From NCBI GenBank assembly GCA_002491565.1, contig DKWE01000108.1, positions 1 through 33,385 on the forward strand: a stretch of DNA of 33,385 bases, given 5' to 3'. A program made the position numbers and the translations under genes. Below, one piece after another: positions 22,418 to 29,552 of this stretch. Within the stretch, counting starts at the first letter, position 1. Every line of letters starts with the position of its first letter. Source of the DNA: Lachnospiraceae bacterium UBA7160. Lineage in GTDB: Bacteria; Bacillota; Clostridia; Lachnospirales; Lachnospiraceae. The notes beneath the pieces are model-generated. The model searched no databases. It saw only the letters and a list, made by a program, of their open reading frames with translations, and was not told where the DNA came from.

Positions 22418-22498
22418 TTATACTATAATATTATTCGTCAGTATCTTCCGCTTCGGTTGCCGCTGCTGCGTTGCAGGGTCAATTTGAACTTTTTTCAT
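22418..22498 (-). CDS. Micro-ORF of 26 codons with perfect ribosome site
   Basis: Reads MKKVQIDPATQQRQPKRK then ILTNNIIV and a TAA stop. AAGGAGGTGA, fully complementary to the 16S 3' end, sits six bases before the ATG. The peptide is basic and hydrophilic with no signal or membrane segment. It lies between a 13-pair hairpin upstream and a terminator downstream, behind an operator that shares half-sites with the XRE repressor region. Nothing similar is recognised. It could be a small regulatory peptide, or the transcript itself may be the functional product. Confidence 0.55.
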   Translation of the reverse strand: MKKVQIDPATQQRQPKRKILTNNIIV

Positions 22499-22528
22499 CC
22501 TTTTCACCTCCTTCCAGCCCATAAATAA

Positions 22529-22557
22529 GGCCGCCAGAAAACATTTTTCTGGCGGCC
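22529..22557. other. Perfect 13-pair hairpin with three-base loop
   Basis: GGCCGCCAGAAAA, a three-base loop, and TTTTCTGGCGGCC form a flawless stem in the leader of the micro-ORF. On the minus strand it is followed only by TTATTTATGG, a weak tail; on the plus strand six T follow after an 8-base gap. It could be an attenuator or a protective RNA stem. Confidence 0.6.
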
Positions 22558-22588
22558 TCGCGAGCTTTTTTGGAGACGGCGCTTGTGT

Positions 22589-22630
22589 ATTATAGCGTAC
22601 AGTGTTATAATGTGGTGATATCTTATCACC
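22589..22630 (-). promoter_or_regulatory. Micro-ORF promoter with perfect GGTGATA operator
   Basis: The palindrome GGTGATA-TCT-TATCACC lies at 22614-22630, and TATAAT (22594-22589 on the minus strand) is a candidate -10. The -35 position at 17 bases is occupied by the operator (CACCAC), so the promoter would be blocked by, or need, the bound protein. The same half-site appears between the XRE and SLOG genes. Confidence 0.5.
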
Positions 22631-22650
22631 ATTTCTTGCGCTATTGAGGA

Positions 22651-22679
22651 TAAAAAAATAAGGGCCGAAGCCCTTATTT
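22651..22679 (-). terminator. Terminator of the XRE gene
   Basis: On the minus strand a 10-pair stem (AAATAAGGGC with its complement) closed by a TTCG tetraloop is followed by seven T. It starts nine bases after the XRE stop codon. Confidence 0.9.
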
Positions 22680-22688
22680 GTGTTCGCG

Positions 22689-22991
22689 TTATTCGTATGT
22701 TTTGATGATCTGCCAAAGCGCTGCCTTCTGCTCGTCGGTCAGAGCAGTCCACCTGTCGAACAGTTCCCGCAGCTCTGGTGTGAGTTCCACCATATCATCT
22801 TCTGCGAAAAACTGTGCCATCGTGATATTGAATGCTTTGCAGATGGCTTCCAGCGTTACCATGCTGGGCGTGTTGCCTCTGCGATAAATATTCGAAACCG
22901 TATTAGGTGAAAGCCCAGCTTCTTTGGCGATTTTGTAATCCGTCCAGCCGTAACGCTGCTGCAGCTCAATCAGCCTTTTCGTAATGTCCAC
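22689..22991 (-). CDS. XRE-family (Cro/CI-type) repressor
   Basis: A 100-residue protein with a GTG start at 22991; GAGGTGG lies four bases upstream. Residues 5-58 form the classic helix-turn-helix (LIELQQRYGWTDYKIAKEAGLSPNTVSNIYRRGNTPSMVTLEAICKAFNITMAQFF). The C-terminal 40 residues (ELTPELRELFDRWTALTDEQKAALWQIIKTYE) are a short helical dimerisation part, with no protease domain. Divergent to it lies a plus-strand SLOG gene, and the intergenic space and the downstream promoter contain GGTGATA palindromes, its likely operators. It is the probable lysogeny switch repressor or a Cro-like partner of the LexA-like protein. Confidence 0.9.
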   Translation of the reverse strand: MDITKRLIELQQRYGWTDYKIAKEAGLSPNTVSNIYRRGNTPSMVTLEAICKAFNITMAQFFAEDDMVELTPELRELFDRWTALTDEQKAALWQIIKTYE

Positions 22992-23015
22992 AAAACCACC
23001 TCATTTCATTACTAT

Positions 23016-23021
23016 ATTATA
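23016..23021 (-). promoter_or_regulatory. -10 box of the XRE promoter
   Basis: TATAAT on the minus strand, about 25 bases before the GTG start. No good -35 is visible (AACGGT at the 17-base distance). A GGTGATAC half-site at 23033-23040 lies in the spacer, which suggests autoregulation. Confidence 0.5.
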
Positions 23022-23064
23022 TCCCCATTCTTGGTGATACCGTTATAGCGAAGAGGTGGAAGTC

Positions 23065-23095
23065 GTATCACAAGTTTTGGTGATACTTTATAACC
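23065..23095. promoter_or_regulatory. Operator cluster between divergent XRE and SLOG genes
   Basis: GTATCAC-N8-GTGATAC at 23065-23086 is a perfect inverted repeat, and overlapping it GGTGATA-CTT-TATAACC at 23079-23095 has the same 7-3-7 layout as the perfect operator at 22614-22630 with one mismatch. TATAAC (23089-23094) may be a -10 for the plus-strand gene, with a poor -35. The XRE protein is the likely ligand. Confidence 0.6.
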
Positions 23096-23119
23096 AATTT
23101 TTGAAGGGGTGATTTTCCT

Positions 23120-23608
23120 ATGCCAACCGAATCTGAATTGCGCTTGCATCGCGCCTGCTTTACTGGCCATCGGCCTCATAAGCTCCACCAGCCCGAATCC
23201 GTTGTGATCGCGGCGCTGGAAGCGAAAATCCGCGAAGCCATCGACGATGGTTTTGTGACTTTCATCTCCGGCATGGCGTGGGGTGTGGATATCTGGGCTG
23301 CCGAAATTGTCCTGCGCTTGAAATCGGAAGGACACCCAATTCATCTTATTGCTGCCGTCCCTTATGAGGGCTTTGAGCGCAGCTGGGATGATGACTGGAA
23401 GCAGCGCTACCACGATGCCTTGGCTGCTGCCGATCTTGTAAAGTATGTCTGCGAACACTACCACCGTGGCTGCTACCAAATCAGAAACGAATGGATGGTC
23501 GACCGCTCAGCGCGTCTGATCGCTGCCTACACAGGTGAGAAGGGCGGCACGAAAAACACCGTCGACTATGCTGCCCGCAAGGGTGTTCAAACTGTTTTTG
23601 TTCTATGA
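23120..23608 (+). CDS. SLOG (YpsA/DUF1273-like) nucleotide-sensing protein
   Basis: The only convincing plus-strand gene: 162 residues beginning MPTESELRLHRACFTGHRPHKLH. The SLOG/YpsA pattern is clear: CFTGHRPHKL at the N-terminus, a helix with EAKIREAIDDGF, FISGMAWGVDIWAAEIVL, HLIAAVPYEGFERSW, LVKYVCEHYHRGCYQIRNEWMVDRSARLIAAYTGEKGGTKNTVDYAARKG. Such Rossmann-like proteins bind nucleotides or derivatives; YpsA affects cell division in Bacillus, while other SLOG proteins take part in nucleotide-signalled conflict systems. GAAGGGGTGA precedes the ATG. It lies divergent from the XRE gene, convergent with the defence operon, and is probably controlled by the XRE repressor. Confidence 0.9.
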   Translation: MPTESELRLHRACFTGHRPHKLHQPESVVIAALEAKIREAIDDGFVTFISGMAWGVDIWAAEIVLRLKSEGHPIHLIAAVPYEGFERSWDDDWKQRYHDALAAADLVKYVCEHYHRGCYQIRNEWMVDRSARLIAAYTGEKGGTKNTVDYAARKGVQTVFVL

Positions 23609-23610
23609 TA

Positions 23611-23645
23611 AAAGCTCCGACAGCTGCTATGGCCGCCGGAGCTTT
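23611..23645. terminator. Bidirectional terminator between convergent genes
   Basis: AAAGCTCCG and CGGAGCTTT form a 9-pair stem around a 17-base loop, with T-rich ends on both strands, located between the stop of the plus-strand SLOG gene and the stop of the last gene of the defence operon. It would end both transcripts. Confidence 0.75.
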
Positions 23646-23650
23646 AACAA

Positions 23651-24577
23651 TTAGATGAACTTTTTAAATGCCTTCTTGAACTTGATACATGTATCGATGA
23701 TCCAGTCGAACTGGCTGTGCCATTCATCATGATCATCCAGATTTACAGGCTTTTCAATGAGAATTCGGCTGGCCTTCTTATCGGGGAGTTCACGCCAATC
23801 CAGTGCAAAACCAATTTCTGCTTCGATTTCATCCTTATGCTGGAACAGCTGCTGGAATATCGCCTTATCATCGCTGATGTAAAGTTCCACGGACACTGCG
23901 TTGCGGTTCTTCAGCGTCAGAATATCCAAGTGGTACGCCGACGATCCAAGACTCAATGTCATCCAGTGATCCGTACCCGGCTTACGCTTTTTGAAGTTCT
24001 TTGCAAACGCAGCCTTGGTGAAGGCGTACTCATTGAAAGCTGTCCAGTACTCCAGACGGAATTGCTGCGCGGGAGCATTGGTACTTTGCTTCTTCACTTC
24101 CTTCGTCCAGTCGTTGGGCTTTTCGATAATCTCAAACTTGACAGCGGGGTCAGAATTGCCGATCTTGTACAGTTTGATTTCGATAAGGAAGAAACTGATG
24201 TTTTCATCCGTATGGTTGTTCAACCATTCGATGGCTGCACGGTGTTCCTCTCTGGCGCGTTTTACAATCCATATTACGATATCTGCACCTTTGCCGGATG
24301 CGTATGTAATCAGCTTGCCTAGGTGATCGTGGTTGGTGTCCTCCAACTGATTTTCGATAATAATTCTGCGCTCTGTACCAGTCTCGATTGCGTAAATATC
24401 AACATTGAAATCACCAACCTTGGATTCGGTTTCATCCACGGTGATCTCCAAACCGACTGCATCTGCCAGCAGCGCCAGATTTTTTTCTTCTGCCAACCAT
24501 GGAGTGAAATCCAGTGCTTCATGCGGCCATACTTCGCGGAGATCCTTTATTTCCTTTAGTTGCCCTAAACTAATCAT
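23651..24577 (-). CDS. DUF4268 protein with PD-(D/E)xK nuclease-like N-terminus
   Basis: A 308-residue protein starting MISLGQLKEIKDLREVWPHEALDFTPWLAEE. Residues 50-110 carry a PD-(D/E)xK-like arrangement: VGDFNVDIYAIE (Asp), then RRIIIENQLEDTNHDHLGKLITYASGKGADIVIWIV, in which ENQ replaces the common ExK. The C-terminal half matches DUF4268 (RLEYWTAFNEYAF, WMTLSLGSSAYHLDILTL, VSVELYISDDKAIFQQLFQHKDEIEAEIGFALDWRELP). The family is often found near restriction systems; its activity is not established to my knowledge. GGAGGCGCAAT precedes the ATG, 21 bases after the CD-NTase stop, so it is the last gene of the defence operon. Confidence 0.87.
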   Translation of the reverse strand: MISLGQLKEIKDLREVWPHEALDFTPWLAEEKNLALLADAVGLEITVDETESKVGDFNVDIYAIETGTERRIIIENQLEDTNHDHLGKLITYASGKGADIVIWIVKRAREEHRAAIEWLNNHTDENISFFLIEIKLYKIGNSDPAVKFEIIEKPNDWTKEVKKQSTNAPAQQFRLEYWTAFNEYAFTKAAFAKNFKKRKPGTDHWMTLSLGSSAYHLDILTLKNRNAVSVELYISDDKAIFQQLFQHKDEIEAEIGFALDWRELPDKKASRILIEKPVNLDDHDEWHSQFDWIIDTCIKFKKAFKKFI

Positions 24578-24598
24578 ATTGCGCCTCCATTATGCGAC

Positions 24599-25417
24599 TT
24601 ATTTGGCCATGAATCGAAGCACTTTTTCAAGGCATTCTACACTGCTGGATGCATCTATTGTTTGATTGCTCCCCGGTGCCTGTATTGTTGCATAGTATTT
24701 TGAGGGGAAGATGGTATAGTATTTTTGCAGTAATGATTCCTCGTATGTTCCTAAAGCAGTGCTGGATGAATCGCCGTCCTGTGTCCATTGCCATCCGCTG
24801 ATCGCATTGAATACAAAACTATCAATCACAATACCAGATAGATGATAGCTGCTGAAGTAATTATCTCTGATAAATCTGATGTGCTTGCAGGTGTCAAAAA
24901 GCAGTCCGAAACTTGTGTTGTTTTTTGAGCGTAAAGCTTCCTGCTCAGCCTTTGGATTAGTCGATAGCCAACAACCACCGTTGTTCGTGTCTGGATACGT
25001 ATATTCGTCCATAGTGCTTATATATGACGGCTTACGGAAAGCGGGCAGCACCTCCATTTTCATTCCGTCTGAAAACAGCACCTTTACAACCTGTCCATCA
25101 GCACGAATATCTGTTCTTGGATAAGAGGATAAAAGCGCATTTCTGACTGCCTGCAATAAACGTGACTGTCCGTTACCTTTTAGCGTGTCGTATCTACGAT
25201 AATTTGACTCGGGTACTTCGACCAAGATATCAATATCACTGGTATCAATCGCTGTTCCACGACCATAAGAACCAACGTAAAGGCTATGTGCGCTATTGCT
25301 TGATGAGTTCCAAAACTCTACATTTACGGCACGAGTGACAGTTTGATATCGTGTGGATATCAGTGACCTCATGTTTGATGGAATTGTTTCACCGTGTTTT
25401 GTCACATAACTACTCAT
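24599..25417 (-). CDS. CD-NTase (SMODS-type cyclic oligonucleotide synthase)
   Basis: A 272-residue nucleotidyltransferase of the CBASS type. GSYGRGT at residues 49-55 with SDIDILVEV gives the GS and Asp61/Asp63 metal site; KMEVLPAF provides the third acid, Glu122. A CD-NTase helical part follows (CKHIRFIRDNYFSSYHLSGIVIDSFVFNAI, about residues 178-207). The protein is expected to sense phage infection and make a cyclic di- or trinucleotide that activates the adjacent SLATT membrane protein. Its ATG lies 8 bases inside the SLATT gene with GGAGGGAGAAAG upstream, so both are coupled. No Cap2/Cap3 or HORMA/Trip13 genes are present, which fits a minimal (type I-like) CBASS. Codon use is more AT-rich than in hsdR. 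Confidence 0.92.
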   Translation of the reverse strand: MSSYVTKHGETIPSNMRSLISTRYQTVTRAVNVEFWNSSSNSAHSLYVGSYGRGTAIDTSDIDILVEVPESNYRRYDTLKGNGQSRLLQAVRNALLSSYPRTDIRADGQVVKVLFSDGMKMEVLPAFRKPSYISTMDEYTYPDTNNGGCWLSTNPKAEQEALRSKNNTSFGLLFDTCKHIRFIRDNYFSSYHLSGIVIDSFVFNAISGWQWTQDGDSSSTALGTYEESLLQKYYTIFPSKYYATIQAPGSNQTIDASSSVECLEKVLRFMAK

Positions 25418-25976
25418 CTTTCTCCCTCCGTTTCAAAGTGTCTGGTAGCATCATATCGATTTCTTTGTCAGTGAAGGTGTTGTCACCATTGATTTTCAGT
25501 GCTTCCTCGGCCATTTTCACTGCGGCATCTGTTGTTTTAGGTGCGTCGGAATAAACAACATGCACGCGCTTCTGCAGTGCCTCAAATTCATCTGTAAGAG
25601 AACACACAGGCTGCTCCCTCATCTTGATTTTAAGAATGAGCGTTTGTAGTTCGTCGCGCAACTCAACTAGCTTTGTTGCTGTTGCCTTATTTGCCTTTGC
25701 CATGCTTTGCAGATCAAATGACTTGAGCAGGGCGCTGATAAATATTGTTACAAACGAAACCACCGCTGATGTAATCTTTAACCACGTCTGGTCTGTGAAT
25801 ATCAAGGAAAATATCCCAGCAGAGGTGATTGACGCCGCAAAAATATTCACTGTAGCAAGAATACGATACCTTTTATCGTAAATCTCAGCCTGTTTTTCCT
25901 GTATTTTATGTGTCCATGCCACACTTGCGTAGCGCGTTCTAACGAGATCCTCTAACGCTACATATTCTGATTTCAT
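25410..25976 (-). CDS. SLATT-domain two-TM effector
   Basis: A 188-residue protein starting MKSEYVALEDLVRTRYASVAW. An in-frame GTG nine codons upstream overlaps the previous gene, but AGAGAGGTGG lies before the ATG at 25976, so that start is chosen. Residues 24-38 are a charged helix; transmembrane segments run at about 39-60 (ILATVNIFAASITSAGIFSLIF) and 66-84 (LKITSAVVSFVTIFISALL), followed by a long amphipathic helix (ATATKLVELRDELQTLILKIKMR). This is the SLATT layout of two TM helices followed by a cytosolic tail, proposed to form a pore in response to nucleotide signals. Partner: the CD-NTase whose start it overlaps. Confidence 0.88.
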   Translation of the reverse strand: MKSEYVALEDLVRTRYASVAWTHKIQEKQAEIYDKRYRILATVNIFAASITSAGIFSLIFTDQTWLKITSAVVSFVTIFISALLKSFDLQSMAKANKATATKLVELRDELQTLILKIKMREQPVCSLTDEFEALQKRVHVVYSDAPKTTDAAVKMAEEALKINGDNTFTDKEIDMMLPDTLKRREKDE

Positions 25977-25995
25977 TGATTGCACCACCTCTCTG

Positions 25996-26547
25996 TTATT
26001 CACCCATCATAGCCATAAGTATGTTGCCGTTGTCTTTCAGCCACCTATCCCATTTCCAGTAGTCTGGGAATACCCGAAGCACCTCGGAATAGAATTTGTC
26101 CGAATGATTCATTTCTTTACGATGACACAGCTCATGCACAACTACACTGTCAATCACTTCAGGCGGTGTCAGCATAAGCAAGCAGTTGAAATTCAGATTG
26201 CCTTTGCTGCTGCAACTGCCCCATTTAGATCGTTGATTTCGAATCGTGATACGACCATAAGTAACGCCGACCAGCGGAGCATAGTGCTTGACGCGCTCTG
26301 GAATGACCTCCAGCGCTTTGTCGGCAAGCTGTCGGATTTCATCCATGGTGAGCTTCTTTACAGACGCTGCAACCTGTTGCTGCGCCTGTGCCTTTGCCAA
26401 ATGCTTTTCAATCCACGCCTTGTTTTTCAGCATGAATGAGTTGATTTCTTCGTTGGTTGCCTGCAAGGGAGCACGAATGATCAACTTATTCAGTTTGATT
26501 TCTACGGCCATCGATTTCCGATTGCTGCGAATTACTTCGAACTCCAT
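25996..26547 (-). CDS. YgjP-like (DUF45) zinc metallopeptidase
   Basis: A 183-residue protein with the zinc motif HELCH (138-142), followed by HSDKFY and PDYWKWDRWL typical for the family. RSKWGSCS at 106-113 is the second diagnostic motif. It belongs to the YgjP/UTP-pyrophosphatase-annotated group of M48-like metallopeptidases (SprT/WLM relatives). Such genes are frequent companions of type I restriction loci. The substrate is unknown; proteolysis of the restriction or effector proteins, or of DNA-protein crosslinks, are possibilities. It starts 17 bases after hsdR and ends just before SLATT, so it joins the two modules. Confidence 0.93.
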   Translation of the reverse strand: MEFEVIRSNRKSMAVEIKLNKLIIRAPLQATNEEINSFMLKNKAWIEKHLAKAQAQQQVAASVKKLTMDEIRQLADKALEVIPERVKHYAPLVGVTYGRITIRNQRSKWGSCSSKGNLNFNCLLMLTPPEVIDSVVVHELCHRKEMNHSDKFYSEVLRVFPDYWKWDRWLKDNGNILMAMMGE

Positions 26548-26564
26548 GCAGGCTACCTCATTTC

Positions 26565-29549
26565 TTATTTCTTATCGCCGGGCTGGCGCATTTCACGATA
26601 CAGCATTTCTGCAAGTGTGTGCATAATAGCGTTGTACTTGCTCTGATCCTCAAACAGGGAGGTATAGGTTTCCTGAGACTCAATGTAGCTGTCCTGTGCT
26701 GCAATGTTAAATGCCTGTGGGAAAATGCTTTCTGCGAAAATCTGAGGATCGGAAGACATTGCCATGTTAGCCAGACGCGGGTCGCCGCGCAGCTTATCTG
26801 CCAGTGCGCCAATCATAACTCTATCTGCATCAGTAAATTCGCCCTTGTACTTTTCATTGATGCGAGCGATGATTTCGTCCAGCGGGTCTTTGTCTTCGGG
26901 CTTACCTGCGCCTTTAGGTTCTGCCGGTGTGTAGATGCCGCTCTCATCGCCAAGACTGATGTCACCATCGAAGGTTTTCTCCAGCTTGTACATTTCCAGC
27001 GTTAGCAGTTTTGCGATGTTATCCATCACAACTACTTCGGCGGGCAGCAAACCGACGAGGAAGGAACAGTATACAAATTCGCGATGCAGCTCCTTATCGA
27101 ACATGCGGACAACCTGCGATACGTACTTGTACCATTTGCAGAAGTTACGCATCACGCGGCGAATCTGGTACTGATCGTCTTTGGCCTTTTCTTGGTAACG
27201 CTGCACAGCCGGTACCAGCTTGCTGACGAGAACGCCTTGCGCATCTGCGGATTGAACGCCTTTTGCGAAATACACTTCACAGAAGTTGGCGATGTCCTGA
27301 TCATCGTAGATGCGGAATCCGCGCAGCTCCTTTTGCACCTTGTAGAGCAGGTCGGTGTTGACTTCTTCCTCCAGCATGGTCTCATGATAGAAGCCTTGGA
27401 AGTCTGCCTGCACATCTTCTGCTTCGTTGGCAAAGTCCAGAACAAAGGTGTCGTTCTTGCCGCTGCAGGTACGGTTCAAACGGCTGAGTGTCTGAACGGT
27501 TTTTACGTTACGCAGCTTCTTGTCCACGATCATCGTGTGCAGAAGCGGCTCATCGAAGCCTGTCTGATACTTTTCAGCAACAATCAGAATGTTAAAGTTG
27601 TCGTGGAATTCCTGCTTGGTCTGCGCCTCGGTGATATGACTACCATCGGGACGAACATTCAAGCCGGATTCGGTATAGGTTTCGTCGTTCAGCGTTACTT
27701 CGCCGGAGAATGCCACCATGGGTTTCACATCATCGTATCCCATTTCAGCGGCATAACGCTTGATCTCCAAGAAGTACAGTACTGCTGCGGGACGAGATGC
27801 GGTAACCACCATCATCTTACCTTTGCCGTTGATCTTGGTGCGTGTGGTGCTGCGGAAAGTCTCCACGATAATTTCTGACTTCTGGCGAATGTTCTCCGGG
27901 TGAAGCTGCTGATATTTCTTGATGACCTTGCTTGCGCTGGATGCAGGTACTTCGGGATTTTCCGGTGTGTTATTTGCGATCTTGAAGCAGGTTTTGTAGG
28001 TCATGTAGTTCTGCAGCACATTGAGGATAAAGCCTTCCTCGATGGCTTGATGCATGCTGTAAATATGGAAGGGATGGAAGCTGCCGTCTTCTGCCTGCTG
28101 ACCGAACATTTCCAGCGTAGTATCCTTCGGTGTTGCAGTGAACGCGAAGAAGGACAGATTTTTGTGCTTGCCGTGAGCGATCAATTCGCGGACGAGCTTG
28201 TCCTGCGGGTCAACTTTATCCTCGGCAATGCCTTCGATTTCCGCATACTCCTTCAATACCTCGCGGACATCAGCCAGCGCGGTCTTCAGCTTCTGTGCGC
28301 TGCTGCCGGTCTGGGAGGAGTGTGCCTCATCACAGATGATGGCGAAGTTTCTGCCGTTGGCTTCATCCACTTCTTCGAAAATCACAGGGAACTTCTGCAG
28401 GGTGGTAACGATAATACGAACACCGTCGTTCAATGCCTGCTTCAGGTTCTGGGAGTTCTTGCCTTCACCAATGGTTTCAACGATACCGGGGGTATGGTCG
28501 AATCCGGAAATGGTTGCCTGCAACTGTGCGTCCAGAACGGTGCGGTCAGTGACAACGATAACACTGCTGTAAATAGCTCTGTTTTCATCGTCATGCAAGG
28601 ACGCCAGACGATATGCCAACCATGCAATAGAATTGGATTTGCCCGAACCTGCGGAGTGCTGAATCAGATAGTTGTGGCCGACGCCGTTTGTTTTGACATC
28701 GCTGATCAGCTTTCGAACAACGTCCATCTGGTGGTATCTGGGGAAGATGAGCTTATCTCCCTGCAGGCTGATGAACTTCTGGATGATGTCCATCATGCTG
28801 TCTGCTTGGAAAACCTTCTTCCACAGGTAGTCGGTGGGATAACCGTCGGGGTTTGCGGGATTGCCCTTACCGCCGTCATTACCGGCACCGTTGCTGCCTT
28901 GGTTGAAAGGCAGGAAGTATGTATGTTCACCAGCCAGTTTGGTGGTCATCCATGCTTGGTTCAGGTCGACGCAGAAGTATGCAAGAATACGCTTATTAAA
29001 CTGGAAGCAAATCTCGCGGGGATCGCGATCGGTCTTCCACTGGTGTTTCGCATTCTCAACGCTCTGACCGGTAAACTGGTTCTTCAGCTCAAATGCAAAT
29101 ACGGGGATACCATTGACCGCAAGAATCATATCCACGGAATTTTTGTTTGCTGCGCTGTAATGCCACTGACGGATGCAGTGGAAAATATTCTGCTTATAGT
29201 TTTCCGCGTCGGTCTGGTTCAAAGAGGACTCCGGCATGAAGTAACACACCTTAAACGGAATGCCCCTGTGTTTGAAGCCATGGCGCAGAACATCCAGTAC
29301 ACCAATCATATCGCAGGCGTTATTGAATGCTGCACAGAATTTGCGCACGGGATCCACCGCGTTCATATTAACAAAACGCTGCCATTCCTTCGGCTGAGAT
29401 GTTTGGATGAAACGAATCAGTGTGTCGGGGTACAGTCCCACCTTGGGATCGTACTCATCATCACATTTGGCATAGCCGCCTGCTGCGGATAGGAAGAAAG
29501 CCTCGATGTCGCTCTCGAAGCGTTTTTCTGTCGTATCGTTTACTGGCAT
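26565..29549 (-). CDS. hsdR: Type I restriction enzyme, HsdR subunit
   Basis: A 994-residue restriction/translocase subunit. The N-terminal nuclease has SVDMILAVNGIPVFAFELKN with Asp140, Glu154 and Lys156 of the PD-ExK site. The SF2 motor shows Walker A HSAGSGKSNSIAW (299-311), motif II FAIICDEAHSSQ, motif III FFAFTATP, and the C-terminal lobe with TGFDEPLLHTMIVDKKL and VQTLSRLNRT. The tail (EIIARINEKYKGEFT, LAEMLYREMRQPG) is typical of HsdR C-terminal domains. It would cut unmodified DNA after translocation in complex with the HsdMS protein whose gene ends four bases upstream. Full length, no disruption. Confidence 0.96.
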   Translation of the reverse strand: MPVNDTTEKRFESDIEAFFLSAAGGYAKCDDEYDPKVGLYPDTLIRFIQTSQPKEWQRFVNMNAVDPVRKFCAAFNNACDMIGVLDVLRHGFKHRGIPFKVCYFMPESSLNQTDAENYKQNIFHCIRQWHYSAANKNSVDMILAVNGIPVFAFELKNQFTGQSVENAKHQWKTDRDPREICFQFNKRILAYFCVDLNQAWMTTKLAGEHTYFLPFNQGSNGAGNDGGKGNPANPDGYPTDYLWKKVFQADSMMDIIQKFISLQGDKLIFPRYHQMDVVRKLISDVKTNGVGHNYLIQHSAGSGKSNSIAWLAYRLASLHDDENRAIYSSVIVVTDRTVLDAQLQATISGFDHTPGIVETIGEGKNSQNLKQALNDGVRIIVTTLQKFPVIFEEVDEANGRNFAIICDEAHSSQTGSSAQKLKTALADVREVLKEYAEIEGIAEDKVDPQDKLVRELIAHGKHKNLSFFAFTATPKDTTLEMFGQQAEDGSFHPFHIYSMHQAIEEGFILNVLQNYMTYKTCFKIANNTPENPEVPASSASKVIKKYQQLHPENIRQKSEIIVETFRSTTRTKINGKGKMMVVTASRPAAVLYFLEIKRYAAEMGYDDVKPMVAFSGEVTLNDETYTESGLNVRPDGSHITEAQTKQEFHDNFNILIVAEKYQTGFDEPLLHTMIVDKKLRNVKTVQTLSRLNRTCSGKNDTFVLDFANEAEDVQADFQGFYHETMLEEEVNTDLLYKVQKELRGFRIYDDQDIANFCEVYFAKGVQSADAQGVLVSKLVPAVQRYQEKAKDDQYQIRRVMRNFCKWYKYVSQVVRMFDKELHREFVYCSFLVGLLPAEVVVMDNIAKLLTLEMYKLEKTFDGDISLGDESGIYTPAEPKGAGKPEDKDPLDEIIARINEKYKGEFTDADRVMIGALADKLRGDPRLANMAMSSDPQIFAESIFPQAFNIAAQDSYIESQETYTSLFEDQSKYNAIMHTLAEMLYREMRQPGDKK

Positions 29550-29552
29550 TGG

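Noticed and set aside
27900..29492. A 530-codon open frame on the plus strand, antisense to hsdR
   Set aside because: It has no ribosome site, no recognisable motif, and lies entirely opposite a full-length HsdR with all its motifs; it is open only because of the codon bias of the real gene.
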